Shown here: positions 16,927 to 25,033 of the stretch, one piece after another | Layout of the letters: each line of letters starts with the position of its first letter | How positions within the stretch are numbered: the first letter of the stretch is position 1 | Source of the DNA: Bacilli bacterium | Lineage (GTDB): Bacteria > Bacillota_I > Bacilli_A > RFN20 > CAG-826 | Assembly (NCBI GenBank): GCA_024408235.1 | Contig: JAKSVF010000010.1 | Coordinates: forward strand, 1-49,607 | DNA length: 49,607 bases | Reading direction: 5' to 3' | Program-made: the position numbers and the translations under genes | The notes under the pieces: model-generated | Told to the model about the DNA's origin: nothing | What the model saw: only the letters and a program-made list of their open reading frames with translations | The model's database searches: none

Positions 16927-17280
16927 ATGCTTACTAAGTTCTACGATACAAGATTACCAAAATGGTTAAAGATATTATGCGTTATCTTTGGAGAGGCATA
17001 TGTTGTTTATAGAGTTCTTCTCTTTGTTGATTCATGCATCGAAGGAGGACCTAAGAAAGTTCAGCCTTTAGTGGTGGCAATTCTTGAATGTGTCTTGTGG
17101 CCATTCATGATTGTCTGCTTTATCATCGATTTGGTTGATACTTGCCACAACAGAAAGATTCATTGGCTATGCAACACCGAAGAGGAATCTCCAAAAGAGG
17201 ATCCAAACCCAGCCGCGTCTAGAGCGACATCCGCTTCAACTGAAGGCGCAACAGAAGTCGAAGTCAAAGACGTTAAATAA
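16927..17280 (+). CDS. Small membrane protein of unknown function
   Basis: 117 residues, not recognised. Two hydrophobic segments (about 15-35 and 45-67) are separated by a short loop with CIEGGPKK, and a hydrophilic, Glu/Ser/Thr-rich tail follows from about residue 75. Three cysteines lie in or near the membrane segments and there is a CHNRKIHWLC motif after the second. AGAGGA precedes the ATG and the gene has its own promoter and terminator, so it is a single-gene unit. There is no lipobox or catalytic motif. Confidence 0.7.
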   Translation: MLTKFYDTRLPKWLKILCVIFGEAYVVYRVLLFVDSCIEGGPKKVQPLVVAILECVLWPFMIVCFIIDLVDTCHNRKIHWLCNTEEESPKEDPNPAASRATSASTEGATEVEVKDVK

Positions 17281-17293
17281 TTAATTTTTGAGT

Positions 17294-17321
17294 AAGGGGT
17301 GTCAATCACCCTTTTCTTTTT
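17294..17321 (+). terminator. Terminator after the small membrane protein
   Basis: AAGGGGTG / CACCCTT stem with TCAAT loop (one bulged G) is followed by TTCTTTTT. Confidence 0.75.
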
Positions 17322-17371
17322 ACTATGTAAATTAAGAGACTTCTTTTGTTATTAGAACATGGAAGATGCTT

Positions 17372-17427
17372 ATGAAGAAATCGTAGATAGCTTTATTGAT
17401 TGCCGGCTGTAGTGTGCAAAAAAGAAA
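17372..17427 (+). pseudogene. Possible remnant of a lipoprotein signal peptide
   Basis: From ATG 17372 the frame reads M-K-K-S-stop-I-A-L-L-I-A-G-C-S-V-Q-K, a lipoprotein signal with an LIAGC lipobox interrupted by TAG at codon 5. The frame then runs into the rplT terminator, and nothing of a mature protein is left. It may be a decayed or truncated lipoprotein gene; chance resemblance cannot be excluded over so short a stretch. Confidence 0.3.
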
Positions 17428-17449
17428 AGACCCCACAACCGTGAGGTCT
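17417..17449 (-). terminator. Terminator of infC-rpmI-rplT
   Basis: On the minus strand AGACCTCAC / GTGGGGTCT with a GGTT loop (17428-17449) is followed by TTTTCTTTTTT. Confidence 0.9.
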
Positions 17450-17463
17450 AAGTCTTTTAGAAA

Positions 17464-17835
17464 TTACTTTCCAGCCTTCTTAGCTGTTTCGCAGAGTGCT
17501 GCGAAAGCCTTTGGATCGTTGATAGCTAATTCGGATAACATCTTTCTGTTAAGACCTTCGCCAGTCTTTGAGATGATGCCAGCCTTTGTTAAGCCGTCGA
17601 TGAATCTGGAATAGCTGAGGCCATTCATGTGGCATGCAGCGTTGATACGCTTGATCCAGAGTTTTCTGAAGTCTGACTTTCTGTCTCTTCTTGACTGGTA
17701 TGCGTACTTCCAACCTTTTAAGACCTGCTCCTTAGCTGTCTTGAAGAGGAGGTGCTTGGAACCGAAGTAACCTTCAGCTGCCTTGAGGATTTTCTTTCTA
17801 CGTGCGTGTGTAGCAACACTATTTTTAACTCTCAT
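17464..17835 (-). CDS. rplT: 50S ribosomal protein L20
   Basis: 123 residues: [18 protein letters not shown], then [18 protein letters not shown] and [12 protein letters not shown], a full-length L20. It binds 23S rRNA early in 50S assembly and in Bacilli represses the infC operon through its leader. It is third in the operon, 12 bases after rpmI, with AAGGAGG before the ATG. Confidence 0.98.
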   Translation of the reverse strand: MRVKNSVATHARRKKILKAAEGYFGSKHLLFKTAKEQVLKGWKYAYQSRRDRKSDFRKLWIKRINAACHMNGLSYSRFIDGLTKAGIISKTGEGLNRKMLSELAINDPKAFAALCETAKKAGK

Positions 17836-17847
17836 TGTCTTTCCTCC

Positions 17848-18042
17848 TTATTTGCAGATCATATCGCGAATTCTCTTCATATCGACTTTTGCGACATAGT
17901 AAGCCTTTGCGAGATGCTTTCTCTGTTTTCTTGATTTGCGTGGTGCGAAGTGACCCATGTAAGCGTGCTTGATTTTGAGCTTACCTGTTCCAGTAACCTT
18001 GATACGCTTTGCCAAGGTTCTGCTTGATTTCATTTTTGGCAT
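17848..18042 (-). CDS. rpmI: 50S ribosomal protein L35
   Basis: 64 residues, MPKMKSSRTLAKRIKVTGTGKLK with a basic body including RKSRKQRKHL; standard L35 length and sequence. It lies between infC and rplT with AAGGAG upstream. Confidence 0.97.
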   Translation of the reverse strand: MPKMKSSRTLAKRIKVTGTGKLKIKHAYMGHFAPRKSRKQRKHLAKAYYVAKVDMKRIRDMICK

Positions 18043-18054
18043 GTTTGTTCTCCT

Positions 18055-18603
18055 TTATTTCTTCTTGGGCGCCAATATGGCTCTATACCATTTTTCTTCC
18101 CAGTAAGGGGCCTTATCAACTTGTGCTACGTCAGCGAGGATTTCCATGAATTTGTTCATGACGTCGACACCGACTTCTTTGTGTGAGAGCTGTCTTCCAC
18201 GGAATATGACAGCGACTTCGACTTTGTTACCGTCCTCGAGGAATTCTCTTCCTTTACGAGCCTTGGTCTCAATGTCGTGTAATCCGATTTGAGGAGTGAG
18301 CTGAATTTGTTTAACTTCAGTCTTGTGCTGATTCTTCTTGGCTTGCTTCTCTGCTTTCTGCTGTTCGAAGCGATATTTTCCGTAGTCAAGGATTTTGCAC
18401 ACTGGTGGATTTGCCTTAGGCGAGATGCAGTAGAGGTCAAGGTTGTGTTGTGCCGCAATCTGATTTGCCTCTCTAGATGACATGATGCCGAGGTTTTCAC
18501 CGTTAGGTCCGATTAAACGAACCTCTGGGAAACGGACGTTCTCATTGATTGGATCGCGTCTTTTTTCTGGACGACGCTGATCACGTGGATTAATGTAAGC
18601 GAT
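18055..18603 (-). CDS. infC: Translation initiation factor IF-3
   Basis: 182 residues from a proposed ATC start at 18603. The frame stays open upstream to an ATG at 18660, but that extension (RRADCCALFFSRNW) runs through the leader's terminator hairpin and is not IF-3-like. GGAGGG lies 8 bases before the ATC, and family homology starts near INENVRFPEVRLIGPNGE. Known domains follow: the N-domain to about residue 85, then the C-domain with LTPQIGLHDIETKARKGREF. IF-3 rejects non-canonical start codons, and infC in other bacteria starts with ATT (ATT/ATC type) for self-control. The ATC assignment is inference from the ribosome binding site. Confidence 0.93.
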   Translation of the reverse strand: MAYINPRDQRRPEKRRDPINENVRFPEVRLIGPNGENLGIMSSREANQIAAQHNLDLYCISPKANPPVCKILDYGKYRFEQQKAEKQAKKNQHKTEVKQIQLTPQIGLHDIETKARKGREFLEDGNKVEVAVIFRGRQLSHKEVGVDVMNKFMEILADVAQVDKAPYWEEKWYRAILAPKKK

Positions 18604-18748
18604 AGGTAGTACCCTCCAATTTCTCGAAAAAAATAGCGCGCAGCAATCTGCACGCCTCACAATATGGATGATAGTCCATTGTAGCCGGGGCCAATCTCCT
18701 GAGGAGGTCTGGCGAGTTCGTGCTGGAACTGCTTTCTACTTTTTCGAC
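18604..18748 (-). promoter_or_regulatory. infC leader, L20-leader-type attenuator
   Basis: About 145 nt with several hairpins: GCCA...TGGC enclosing CTCCT-C-AGGAG, then ACAA-TGGA/TCCA-TTGT, then a terminator hairpin at 18624-18655 just before the ribosome binding site. In Bacillus subtilis L20 binds the infC leader and promotes termination, and the same logic is likely here. The alternative antiterminator pairing was not worked out base by base. Confidence 0.7.
18624..18655 (-). terminator. Attenuator terminator in the infC leader
   Basis: Minus strand: GCGTGCAG / CTGCGCGC with ATTG loop (one G-T pair), then TATTTTTTTCG. It ends 20 bases before the infC start codon. Confidence 0.85.
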
Positions 18749-18754
18749 ATGCAA

Positions 18755-18782
18755 ATGATACAAGATTCTTAACTGGTTGCAA
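18755..18782 (-). promoter_or_regulatory. infC operon promoter
   Basis: Minus strand TTGCAA (18777-18782), 16 bases, TATCAT (18755-18760). Bases 18783-18969 beyond it hold no gene or other feature I can support. Confidence 0.6.
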
Positions 18783-18969
18783 GCATAAATTTATTTATAA
18801 GGCGATTTTTTTCATGTTTTTTAAATCGAGATCAAAAACTTTCTTATTATTTATTTCGATGTGATTCGTTATTGCAAAAAGTGCCATCTATCTGGCAAAA
18901 GCCGTTTTTCCTCGGTACTCTTCATAGTTTCCATAACTCTCTCATCTAGTTTTCAAAACGGAGAATTGT

Positions 18970-18987
18970 GTAGATTTTATAATCTAC
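18970..18987. promoter_or_regulatory. Inverted repeat upstream of the lipid operon promoter
   Basis: GTAGATT-TTAT-AATCTAC, a perfect 7-bp inverted repeat centred about 55 bases before the predicted start. It could be an operator; it does not match the FapR site I know. Confidence 0.35.
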
Positions 18988-18997
18988 TAGTGATAGA

Positions 18998-19026
18998 TTA
19001 ACACTTGCATACGCATCTTTTATATT
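18998..19026 (+). promoter_or_regulatory. Promoter of the fatty acid kinase / acyltransferase operon
   Basis: TTAACA (18998-19003), 17 bases, TATATT (19021-19026). The leader carries AAGAAGGA before the degV ATG. Confidence 0.55.
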
Positions 19027-19076
19027 TATGCTTGCGTGTTTCGCTTTAAAGAAACATCAAGAAGGAAAACGAAATT

Positions 19077-19955
19077 ATGAGACAAATCGCAATCTTAACA
19101 GACTCTACTTCAGACATCTCAAAAGACTTAAGAGAACAGTATGGTCTTGACTACCTCAAGATGGCAGTCACAGTCGACGGCAAGGAATATCCTGCTTCGC
19201 TAGACTATGAGCAGTACACACCTGCTTGGATCTACGGTGAAATGAGAAAAGGCACTCGTGTCAAAACCGTTCAGGTTACAGTCGAGGAATTCACAAAGAA
19301 ATTCACTGAATATTTAGAAAAGGGCATGGACATCATTTATGTCGCCTGCTCAAGCGCATTATCAGGTTCATACAACACCGGACGCGTCGTTGCTGAGGAA
19401 TTATTGGCAAATTATCCAGATGCTAAAATTGCATGCGTTGATGCTAGAAACTCATCAATGGGCGAAGGCCTCCTTGCAATTGAGGCTTCTGAGCTTGTAA
19501 AAGCAGGAAAGACCCTTGAAGAAGTCGTTGCTACATTAGAAAACGATAGAGATTACTATCACCAGTGGTGCGCCACAGAAACTCTTACATATTTAGCACG
19601 TGCAGGTCGTGTTTCCGCGGGCAAAGCGTTCTTCGGAAACATGTTTGGCATGAAACCAATCCTCATCTCCAACCTCAAAGGTGAAAACTACGCTATAAAG
19701 AAGGTCAGAGGACGTAAGACATCAATCGATGAACTCGCAACAGAACTTGCAAACAACATCGTTGATCCAGAGAATCAGACAATCGCAGTTTTACATGCTG
19801 ATGACGAAGAGGCAGCCAACATGCTTAAAGAAGCAATCTTAGCTAAAGTCAAAGTCAAAGGTATCTATACAGGAATCATCGGACCAATCATCGGTGCATC
19901 AGTTGGCCCAGGCACAGTTGTTACTTACTTCAAAGGTAAGAAACTCGCACTTTAA
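19077..19955 (+). CDS. DegV family fatty-acid-binding protein (FakB-type)
   Basis: 292 residues with the EDD/DegV fold: ILTDSTSDIS at the N-terminus, ACSSALSGSYNTG in the middle (fatty-acid carboxylate site) and TLTYLARAGRVSAGKAFFGN. FakB proteins hold a free fatty acid in a deep pocket and present it to FakA for phosphorylation. The gene immediately precedes fakA, which supports the FakB role over the older generic DegV label. Chain preference cannot be read. Confidence 0.92.
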   Translation: MRQIAILTDSTSDISKDLREQYGLDYLKMAVTVDGKEYPASLDYEQYTPAWIYGEMRKGTRVKTVQVTVEEFTKKFTEYLEKGMDIIYVACSSALSGSYNTGRVVAEELLANYPDAKIACVDARNSSMGEGLLAIEASELVKAGKTLEEVVATLENDRDYYHQWCATETLTYLARAGRVSAGKAFFGNMFGMKPILISNLKGENYAIKKVRGRKTSIDELATELANNIVDPENQTIAVLHADDEEAANMLKEAILAKVKVKGIYTGIIGPIIGASVGPGTVVTYFKGKKLAL

Positions 19956-19983
19956 TTTCATCATCAGATAAGGAGGTTTCCTT

Positions 19984-21642
19984 ATGGAAATCAAAATAAT
20001 GGATGGCGCGCTTTTAAGCGACATGTTCAAGGCTGGATTAGCTAACCTTAGAACACAGGAACAAACCATCAACGAACTCAATGTCTTCCCAGTCCCAGAC
20101 GGCGATACAGGAAGCAACATGAGAATGACAATCGAAAACGGCGTTAAGAGCGCTGTTGAAACAAAGAACATCGGAGAATACGTCACATCATTCGCAAGAG
20201 GCGTTCTTCTCGGTGCTAGAGGTAACTCAGGTGTTATCACATCCCAATTCTTCAAAGGCATCTCATTAGTTCTTAAAGAATTAGAAACGGCCACTATCAG
20301 ACAATTCGCAGATGCGCTTGTCGAAGGATACAAAGTTGCATATAAAGCGGTTGTTACCCCAACCGAAGGCACAATCCTCACAGTTTGTCGTGAAGCTATC
20401 GAGTTAACATATGACAAAGTCACGGACGATATGGACCTTGAATCACTTCTCAAGATGTGGATTATCCAGGCCAAGAAATCTCTTGAAGAGACTCCAGAAA
20501 AACTCGCGGTCTTAAAAGAGGCTGGAGTCGTTGACTCGGGCGGTGCTGGATTAGTAACTATCTTTGAAGGCTTCTTAAAGTTCTTGGGCGGAGAGATTCT
20601 TGATACCGAAATTGAGTCCACAGGTCACGGTACATCTCAGGTTAAACCAGTCAGCAAAGAAATCTTTAACGCTGATTCAGTTATGACATTTGGCTACTGC
20701 ACAGAATTCATTCTTCAGTTGCTCAATAGCAAATGCGACCCAGCTGAATTCGACATTGATGAATTCGTTAAATTCCTCGAATCAATCGGTGGTAACTCAA
20801 TCGTTGCCTTAAAGGATGAAGATATCGTCAAGATCCACGTTCATACCTTTGAGCCTTGGAGAGTGTTCCAAAAAGCTCAGCAGTATGGTGAATTAGTCAC
20901 TCTTAAAGCTGAGAATATGGACATTCAGAACGCTCAGACCGAAGCTGAAAAGAAAGCAAAGAAACAAAAAGAGCATAAAGCAATCGCCTATGTCGCGGTT
21001 TGCCAGGGCGAAGGCATTATCAACCTTTACAAAGACTTAGGATGCGATGTCGTCGTTAATGGTGGGCAGACAATGAACACTTCTACAGAAGAATTCGTTG
21101 AAGCTTTTAAAACATTGAACGCAGACAACATCATCGTCTTCCCAAACAACAAGAACATCGTCATGGCTGCTGAACAGGCTCGCGATATTTATAAAGACGC
21201 CAATATCCACGTCATCAAAACCGGCTCAGTTGCTCAAGGCTACTTCGCATTCTCAATGATGGATGTTGATGAAACCGACGTCGATGCACAGCTTGAAAAC
21301 ATTATGGCTGGCATTGAAAACGTAACAACAGTTTCGACAACACGTTCAATCAGGGATACATCCGTCAACGGAGTCGTCTGCAAAGAAAACGAGCCAATCT
21401 CAATTGTTAATCACACACTTGTTGCCTCAGACTCATCTGCTGTCAACTCAACAATGAAGGCTATCGCAACGGTTGAAGACATTGAAGAAAAAGAAGTTAT
21501 AGTCATCTTCAAAGGCCAGGGAGTCAGTGAAGAAGTGGCACAAGAACTTCAGGATGCAATCGGTGCTAAGTACCCATGCGCTGAAGTTGGAGTCATCGAC
21601 GGACAACAAGACGTCTATGACTTTATCCTTGGTATTTGCTAG
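19984..21642 (+). CDS. fakA: Fatty acid kinase catalytic subunit FakA (DAK1/DegV-associated, YloV family)
   Basis: 552 residues. The N-terminal DhaL-like kinase domain has the nucleotide/metal motif VFPVPDGDTGSNM (about 37-49) and LGARGNSGVITSQF. A linker domain and a DegV-like C-terminal domain follow with the charged KKAKKQKEHKA joint near residue 323. FakA uses ATP to turn a FakB-bound fatty acid into an acyl-phosphate at the membrane. AAGGAGG precedes the ATG. It is placed between FakB and PlsX, its usual biochemical partners. Confidence 0.95.
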   Translation: MEIKIMDGALLSDMFKAGLANLRTQEQTINELNVFPVPDGDTGSNMRMTIENGVKSAVETKNIGEYVTSFARGVLLGARGNSGVITSQFFKGISLVLKELETATIRQFADALVEGYKVAYKAVVTPTEGTILTVCREAIELTYDKVTDDMDLESLLKMWIIQAKKSLEETPEKLAVLKEAGVVDSGGAGLVTIFEGFLKFLGGEILDTEIESTGHGTSQVKPVSKEIFNADSVMTFGYCTEFILQLLNSKCDPAEFDIDEFVKFLESIGGNSIVALKDEDIVKIHVHTFEPWRVFQKAQQYGELVTLKAENMDIQNAQTEAEKKAKKQKEHKAIAYVAVCQGEGIINLYKDLGCDVVVNGGQTMNTSTEEFVEAFKTLNADNIIVFPNNKNIVMAAEQARDIYKDANIHVIKTGSVAQGYFAFSMMDVDETDVDAQLENIMAGIENVTTVSTTRSIRDTSVNGVVCKENEPISIVNHTLVASDSSAVNSTMKAIATVEDIEEKEVIVIFKGQGVSEEVAQELQDAIGAKYPCAEVGVIDGQQDVYDFILGIC

Positions 21643-21651
21643 ACTATATAC

Positions 21652-22569
21652 ATGAAAAAAATAGTCATCGATACATTAGGTGGAGATTTAAGTCTCCAAG
21701 AAATACTAGAAGGCGTAGTTCTTGTTCTTGAAAAAGGAGGGGAATATAAACCTGTTCTAGTCGGTCCTAAGAAAGCTATCGATGACTTTTTTAGTGCCCG
21801 AAATTTAGAAGTCGAGGTTATCGACGCTGAAACTGAAGTTACAAACCACACGAATCCAATGACCATGTTATATGAACAGGATTCATCGGCTTTGGTTAAG
21901 TCATATAAATATTTAAAGGATAATGAGGACGCTAAAGGCCTAATTACTTGTTCTGCAACCGGTTGTGTCCTTGTTGCGTCAATATTCCATCTCGGTCTTA
22001 GAGATGGCCTCAAATTCCCTGTTTTAGGCGCAATCCTAAAACATAGAGACGGAAAAGAATTCCTTCTTGCCGACTGCGGGGCAAACATCGATGTTAAGGA
22101 TGTTGACTTAGATAAGTTTGCAAGACTTGGATCTGAATTTATCGCAAGTTATTTAGGCGTAGATAAGCCGCGAGTTGGTATTGTTTCTAACGGAAAAGAA
22201 GATGGAAAAGGCAATGCTTTAATCAAGTCTGCATCCAAGATACTTAGAGAAGATGAAACAATCAATTTTATCGGTAACATTGAGGCTTGTGACTGTTTTA
22301 ACAACCTTGCCGATGTGCTAGTTTGTGACGGCATGATTGGAAATGTTGTCATCAAAGTGGCAGAGAGTGTTGCAACCATCGTCGCTTCATGGGGCGAATG
22401 CAAAGAAATCCAAGATGGAGTCGCAGAGAAATTCGATTATACAAACATTGCTGGCTCTGTTTTGATTGGCGCCAAGAAAGTTGTAGTTAAAGCCCACGGC
22501 GCTGCAAATAGAAAAACGGTTGTCGGCTGCTACAATCAAATCACTAAGCTTTTAGACGGAGGCTTTTAA
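21652..22569 (+). CDS. plsX: Phosphate acyltransferase PlsX
   Basis: 305 residues. It starts MKKIVIDTLGGD, matching the PlsX opening (usually DxMGGD), and has VGIVSNGKEDGKGN, FIGNIEACD and VLVCDGMIGNVVIKVAE. PlsX interconverts acyl-phosphate and acyl-ACP. Here it connects FakA's product to the ACPs encoded downstream. It is somewhat short (family about 320-345). No good ribosome binding site is visible before the ATG 10 bases after fakA, so it may depend on coupling to fakA translation. Confidence 0.88.
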   Translation: MKKIVIDTLGGDLSLQEILEGVVLVLEKGGEYKPVLVGPKKAIDDFFSARNLEVEVIDAETEVTNHTNPMTMLYEQDSSALVKSYKYLKDNEDAKGLITCSATGCVLVASIFHLGLRDGLKFPVLGAILKHRDGKEFLLADCGANIDVKDVDLDKFARLGSEFIASYLGVDKPRVGIVSNGKEDGKGNALIKSASKILREDETINFIGNIEACDCFNNLADVLVCDGMIGNVVIKVAESVATIVASWGECKEIQDGVAEKFDYTNIAGSVLIGAKKVVVKAHGAANRKTVVGCYNQITKLLDGGF

Positions 22570-23148
22570 GTGAACGCTAAAGCCTACATATATTCAAATG
22601 ACAATCTCTATTCTGGAAACATAGTTTTGCCAGAGAATGTTATAAAGCATATTGATGATTCTCATCATGTTGCCTCAAAGAATAAAATCTCAACATCGAT
22701 GTACTCGTATTTATTTGAATTGCTCGGTGGAGAGATTACTTACTCAGTCAAGAATAAACCGATGCATGATAGCAATGAGATTTCGGTTTCTCATAGCAAT
22801 AAATTTCATGGATTCGCTATATCTGATAAATCCATTGGTTTCGATATTGAAGAATTGATTGCGGAAGATAAGGTCAATCAGTTGGCCAATATGATCCTTA
22901 CTAAAAAAGAAAAAGAAGAATTTGCCATCTCAAAGGATAAACAGACGTATCTAACAATCCGCTGGTGTGTAAAAGAAGCCTACGGAAAACTCATTGGTTA
23001 CGGATTAACCAAAGAAGCGTTTGACTGCGATGATATACCTTATAAATGGCTGAAGATTAATAACACAATCATTGTTGTTGTTTTCAAAAACATTAATCAA
23101 GATGTAGAATTCTTTCTTAATGGAGAACCATTAAGTGGAGAATATTAA
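22570..23148 (+). CDS. 4'-phosphopantetheinyl transferase, Sfp type
   Basis: 192 residues starting at GTG 22570, immediately after the plsX stop, with GGAGG 7 bases upstream inside plsX. Motifs are SVSHS (72-76), GFDIEE (Asp92 and Glu94 bind magnesium) and RWCVKEAYGKL (Trp132, Lys135, Glu136). It moves the phosphopantetheine arm from CoA to a carrier-protein serine. The two carrier domains encoded downstream (Ser591 of the ligase and Ser40 of the small ACP) are obvious targets. It is shorter than Sfp (224). Its end overlaps the ligase gene by 14 bases. Confidence 0.88.
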   Translation: MNAKAYIYSNDNLYSGNIVLPENVIKHIDDSHHVASKNKISTSMYSYLFELLGGEITYSVKNKPMHDSNEISVSHSNKFHGFAISDKSIGFDIEELIAEDKVNQLANMILTKKEKEEFAISKDKQTYLTIRWCVKEAYGKLIGYGLTKEAFDCDDIPYKWLKINNTIIVVVFKNINQDVEFFLNGEPLSGEY

Positions 23149-25033
23149 GAGATTAGTAAAAACTAGATACGAGGCATTGATAAATTCGTCTAAAGATTTT
23201 GAGGCGATTTTCAATGTATCTTTTTCTGATGAGTCTAAGGTTCTCTCTGAAAAGAATGATGGTTTTAGAATCTTCAAAACTTCTTATGGCGATTCTAAAA
23301 GAAGAATTCTGCAAATAGCGTATTCTCTAAATAAGATTTACCCAGATTTGAAAGATGAGTTTATCGGTATTTCGATTGATTCATCTCAGGAATGGATTGA
23401 CGCATATTGGGGCATACTTGCATCAGGTAATAAACCTTATCTAATCAACCATAGGTATCCAACTGAATTAACGAATAAAATCCTTGCTAGATTAGGTGCT
23501 AGATACTCTCTTAGCTATAAACATTCTTTTGGCTATGTGACAGAAGAGATAGATATTAGGAATCTAGCTGAAGAAGTGCCAGGTGATTACGTCTTCGCAT
23601 GGGCAAATGAGATAGCCATTTCAACATCAGCAACCACACTTAAAGAAAAGATTGTTTTCTATAAAGGTCAGGAACTCGCTGACAATGTTCTAAATGTAAA
23701 TTATATTCTTAAACTCAACAAGAGAGCTAAGAAGCATTACAAAGGTTCTCTTAAACTGCTTGTATTCTTGCCTCTTTATCATATATTTGGCTTAGTTGCT
23801 GTAATGACATGGTTCTCGCTGTTCTCTAGAACGTTTGTCTTCTTGAGAGATTATTCCGCCAAGACAATTCTTAAAACCGTTAAAAAACATGGGGTTACTC
23901 ATATCTTTGCTGTGCCTCTTTTCTGGCACACTTTGGATAAGGAACTTAGAAAAACAGTGGCTAAAATGGGCAAACGTACTGAGAAAACATTCAATAATGC
24001 GATAGGAATGACTTCTAAGCTCCAGAAAAATGGAAAGCACATTGATTACTCAAGACGTCTTTTGAAGAAAGTTACAAACCAACTATTTGGACCGTCTGTC
24101 TATTTCTGTATCACAGGTGGATCATACATTAAAGATGAGACTCTAAGACTTATTAATGCTCTTGGTTATCCGCTGCTCAATGGCTATGGAATGACCGAAG
24201 TGAGTATCACATCTGTTGTTTTGTCAAACAAATTCGCTGATCGTATTTCGGGATCGATTGGTAAACCGCTCCCAAGTGTTCAGTACTCTATTGCCGATGA
24301 TGGCGAATTACTCATTAAAGGAGAATCTATCTCCCACAAAATAATAATTAATGGAGAAATCCAAGAGCCTTCCGAATGGTTCATGACAAATGACATCGCA
24401 AGAATTGACGAAGATGGAAATTACTACATCCTTGGTAGGAAAGATGATTTATACATTGGCGAAAACGGAGAGAACATTTCTCCTGATGATATAGAGAAGA
24501 ATCTGAATATAAATGCACAGAGATACTGTATATTAAACTTGAACAATAAATTGACATTAATAGTTCAGGCATCCAAGTACGCTTCAAATGATGCCTTGTC
24601 TTCGTTGCACAAGTCAGTTTTAGAGGAAATAAGCAAACTTGATCAGTCTAATAGACCTTCAGATATCCTCTACACAAGAGATGATATTGCAAATGCAAAT
24701 TCGATAAAGGTTTCTAGGCAGGGGCTTTTGAGATTAATTGAAAACGGTCAAGTCTCATTCATCGATATCAATTCCGTAGATAGTTCCGCTGTTTTTGAAG
24801 TAAATCAGGCGATTTTAGAGAAGGTTACCTCAATTGTTGAGGAATTCACATCTGTAAGACCAATCGAGGCTAAATCGCACTTTATGGTTGATTTAGGCTG
24901 TTCTAGCCTTGACTATTTCACACTTGTATCAAGACTCAATCTAGAATTCGGCATCAGTATGCCTTACTTAGATGATTATGATAGTTACACCGTTCAGGGC
25001 ATGGCCAAGATAGTGGAGGAATTATTAGTATGA
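23135..25033 (+). CDS. Acyl-acyl carrier protein ligase (ANL superfamily) with fused C-terminal ACP domain
   Basis: 632 residues from GTG 23135, with GGAG 9 bases upstream. The adenylation domain has ISTSATTLKEK (P-loop), PLYHIFG, NGYGMTE, NDIARIDEDGNYYILGRKDD and a late catalytic lysine in NSIKVSRQG. The last ~75 residues are a carrier domain with VDLGCSSLDYF, Ser591 being the expected pantetheine site. The enzyme should adenylate a carboxylic acid, probably a fatty acid, and load it on its own ACP. The start overlaps the phosphopantetheinyl transferase by 14 bases, and the end overlaps the acyltransferase by 4. No condensation or reductase domain is present, so it is not a polyketide or peptide synthetase. 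The chain specificity is inferred from context. Confidence 0.88.
   Translation: MENIKRLVKTRYEALINSSKDFEAIFNVSFSDESKVLSEKNDGFRIFKTSYGDSKRRILQIAYSLNKIYPDLKDEFIGISIDSSQEWIDAYWGILASGNKPYLINHRYPTELTNKILARLGARYSLSYKHSFGYVTEEIDIRNLAEEVPGDYVFAWANEIAISTSATTLKEKIVFYKGQELADNVLNVNYILKLNKRAKKHYKGSLKLLVFLPLYHIFGLVAVMTWFSLFSRTFVFLRDYSAKTILKTVKKHGVTHIFAVPLFWHTLDKELRKTVAKMGKRTEKTFNNAIGMTSKLQKNGKHIDYSRRLLKKVTNQLFGPSVYFCITGGSYIKDETLRLINALGYPLLNGYGMTEVSITSVVLSNKFADRISGSIGKPLPSVQYSIADDGELLIKGESISHKIIINGEIQEPSEWFMTNDIARIDEDGNYYILGRKDDLYIGENGENISPDDIEKNLNINAQRYCILNLNNKLTLIVQASKYASNDALSSLHKSVLEEISKLDQSNRPSDILYTRDDIANANSIKVSRQGLLRLIENGQVSFIDINSVDSSAVFEVNQAILEKVTSIVEEFTSVRPIEAKSHFMVDLGCSSLDYFTLVSRLNLEFGISMPYLDDYDSYTVQGMAKIVEELLV

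Noticed and set aside
19899-20621. 240-codon minus-strand open frame
   Set aside because: Antisense to fakA; composition reflects the complement of a well-supported gene.
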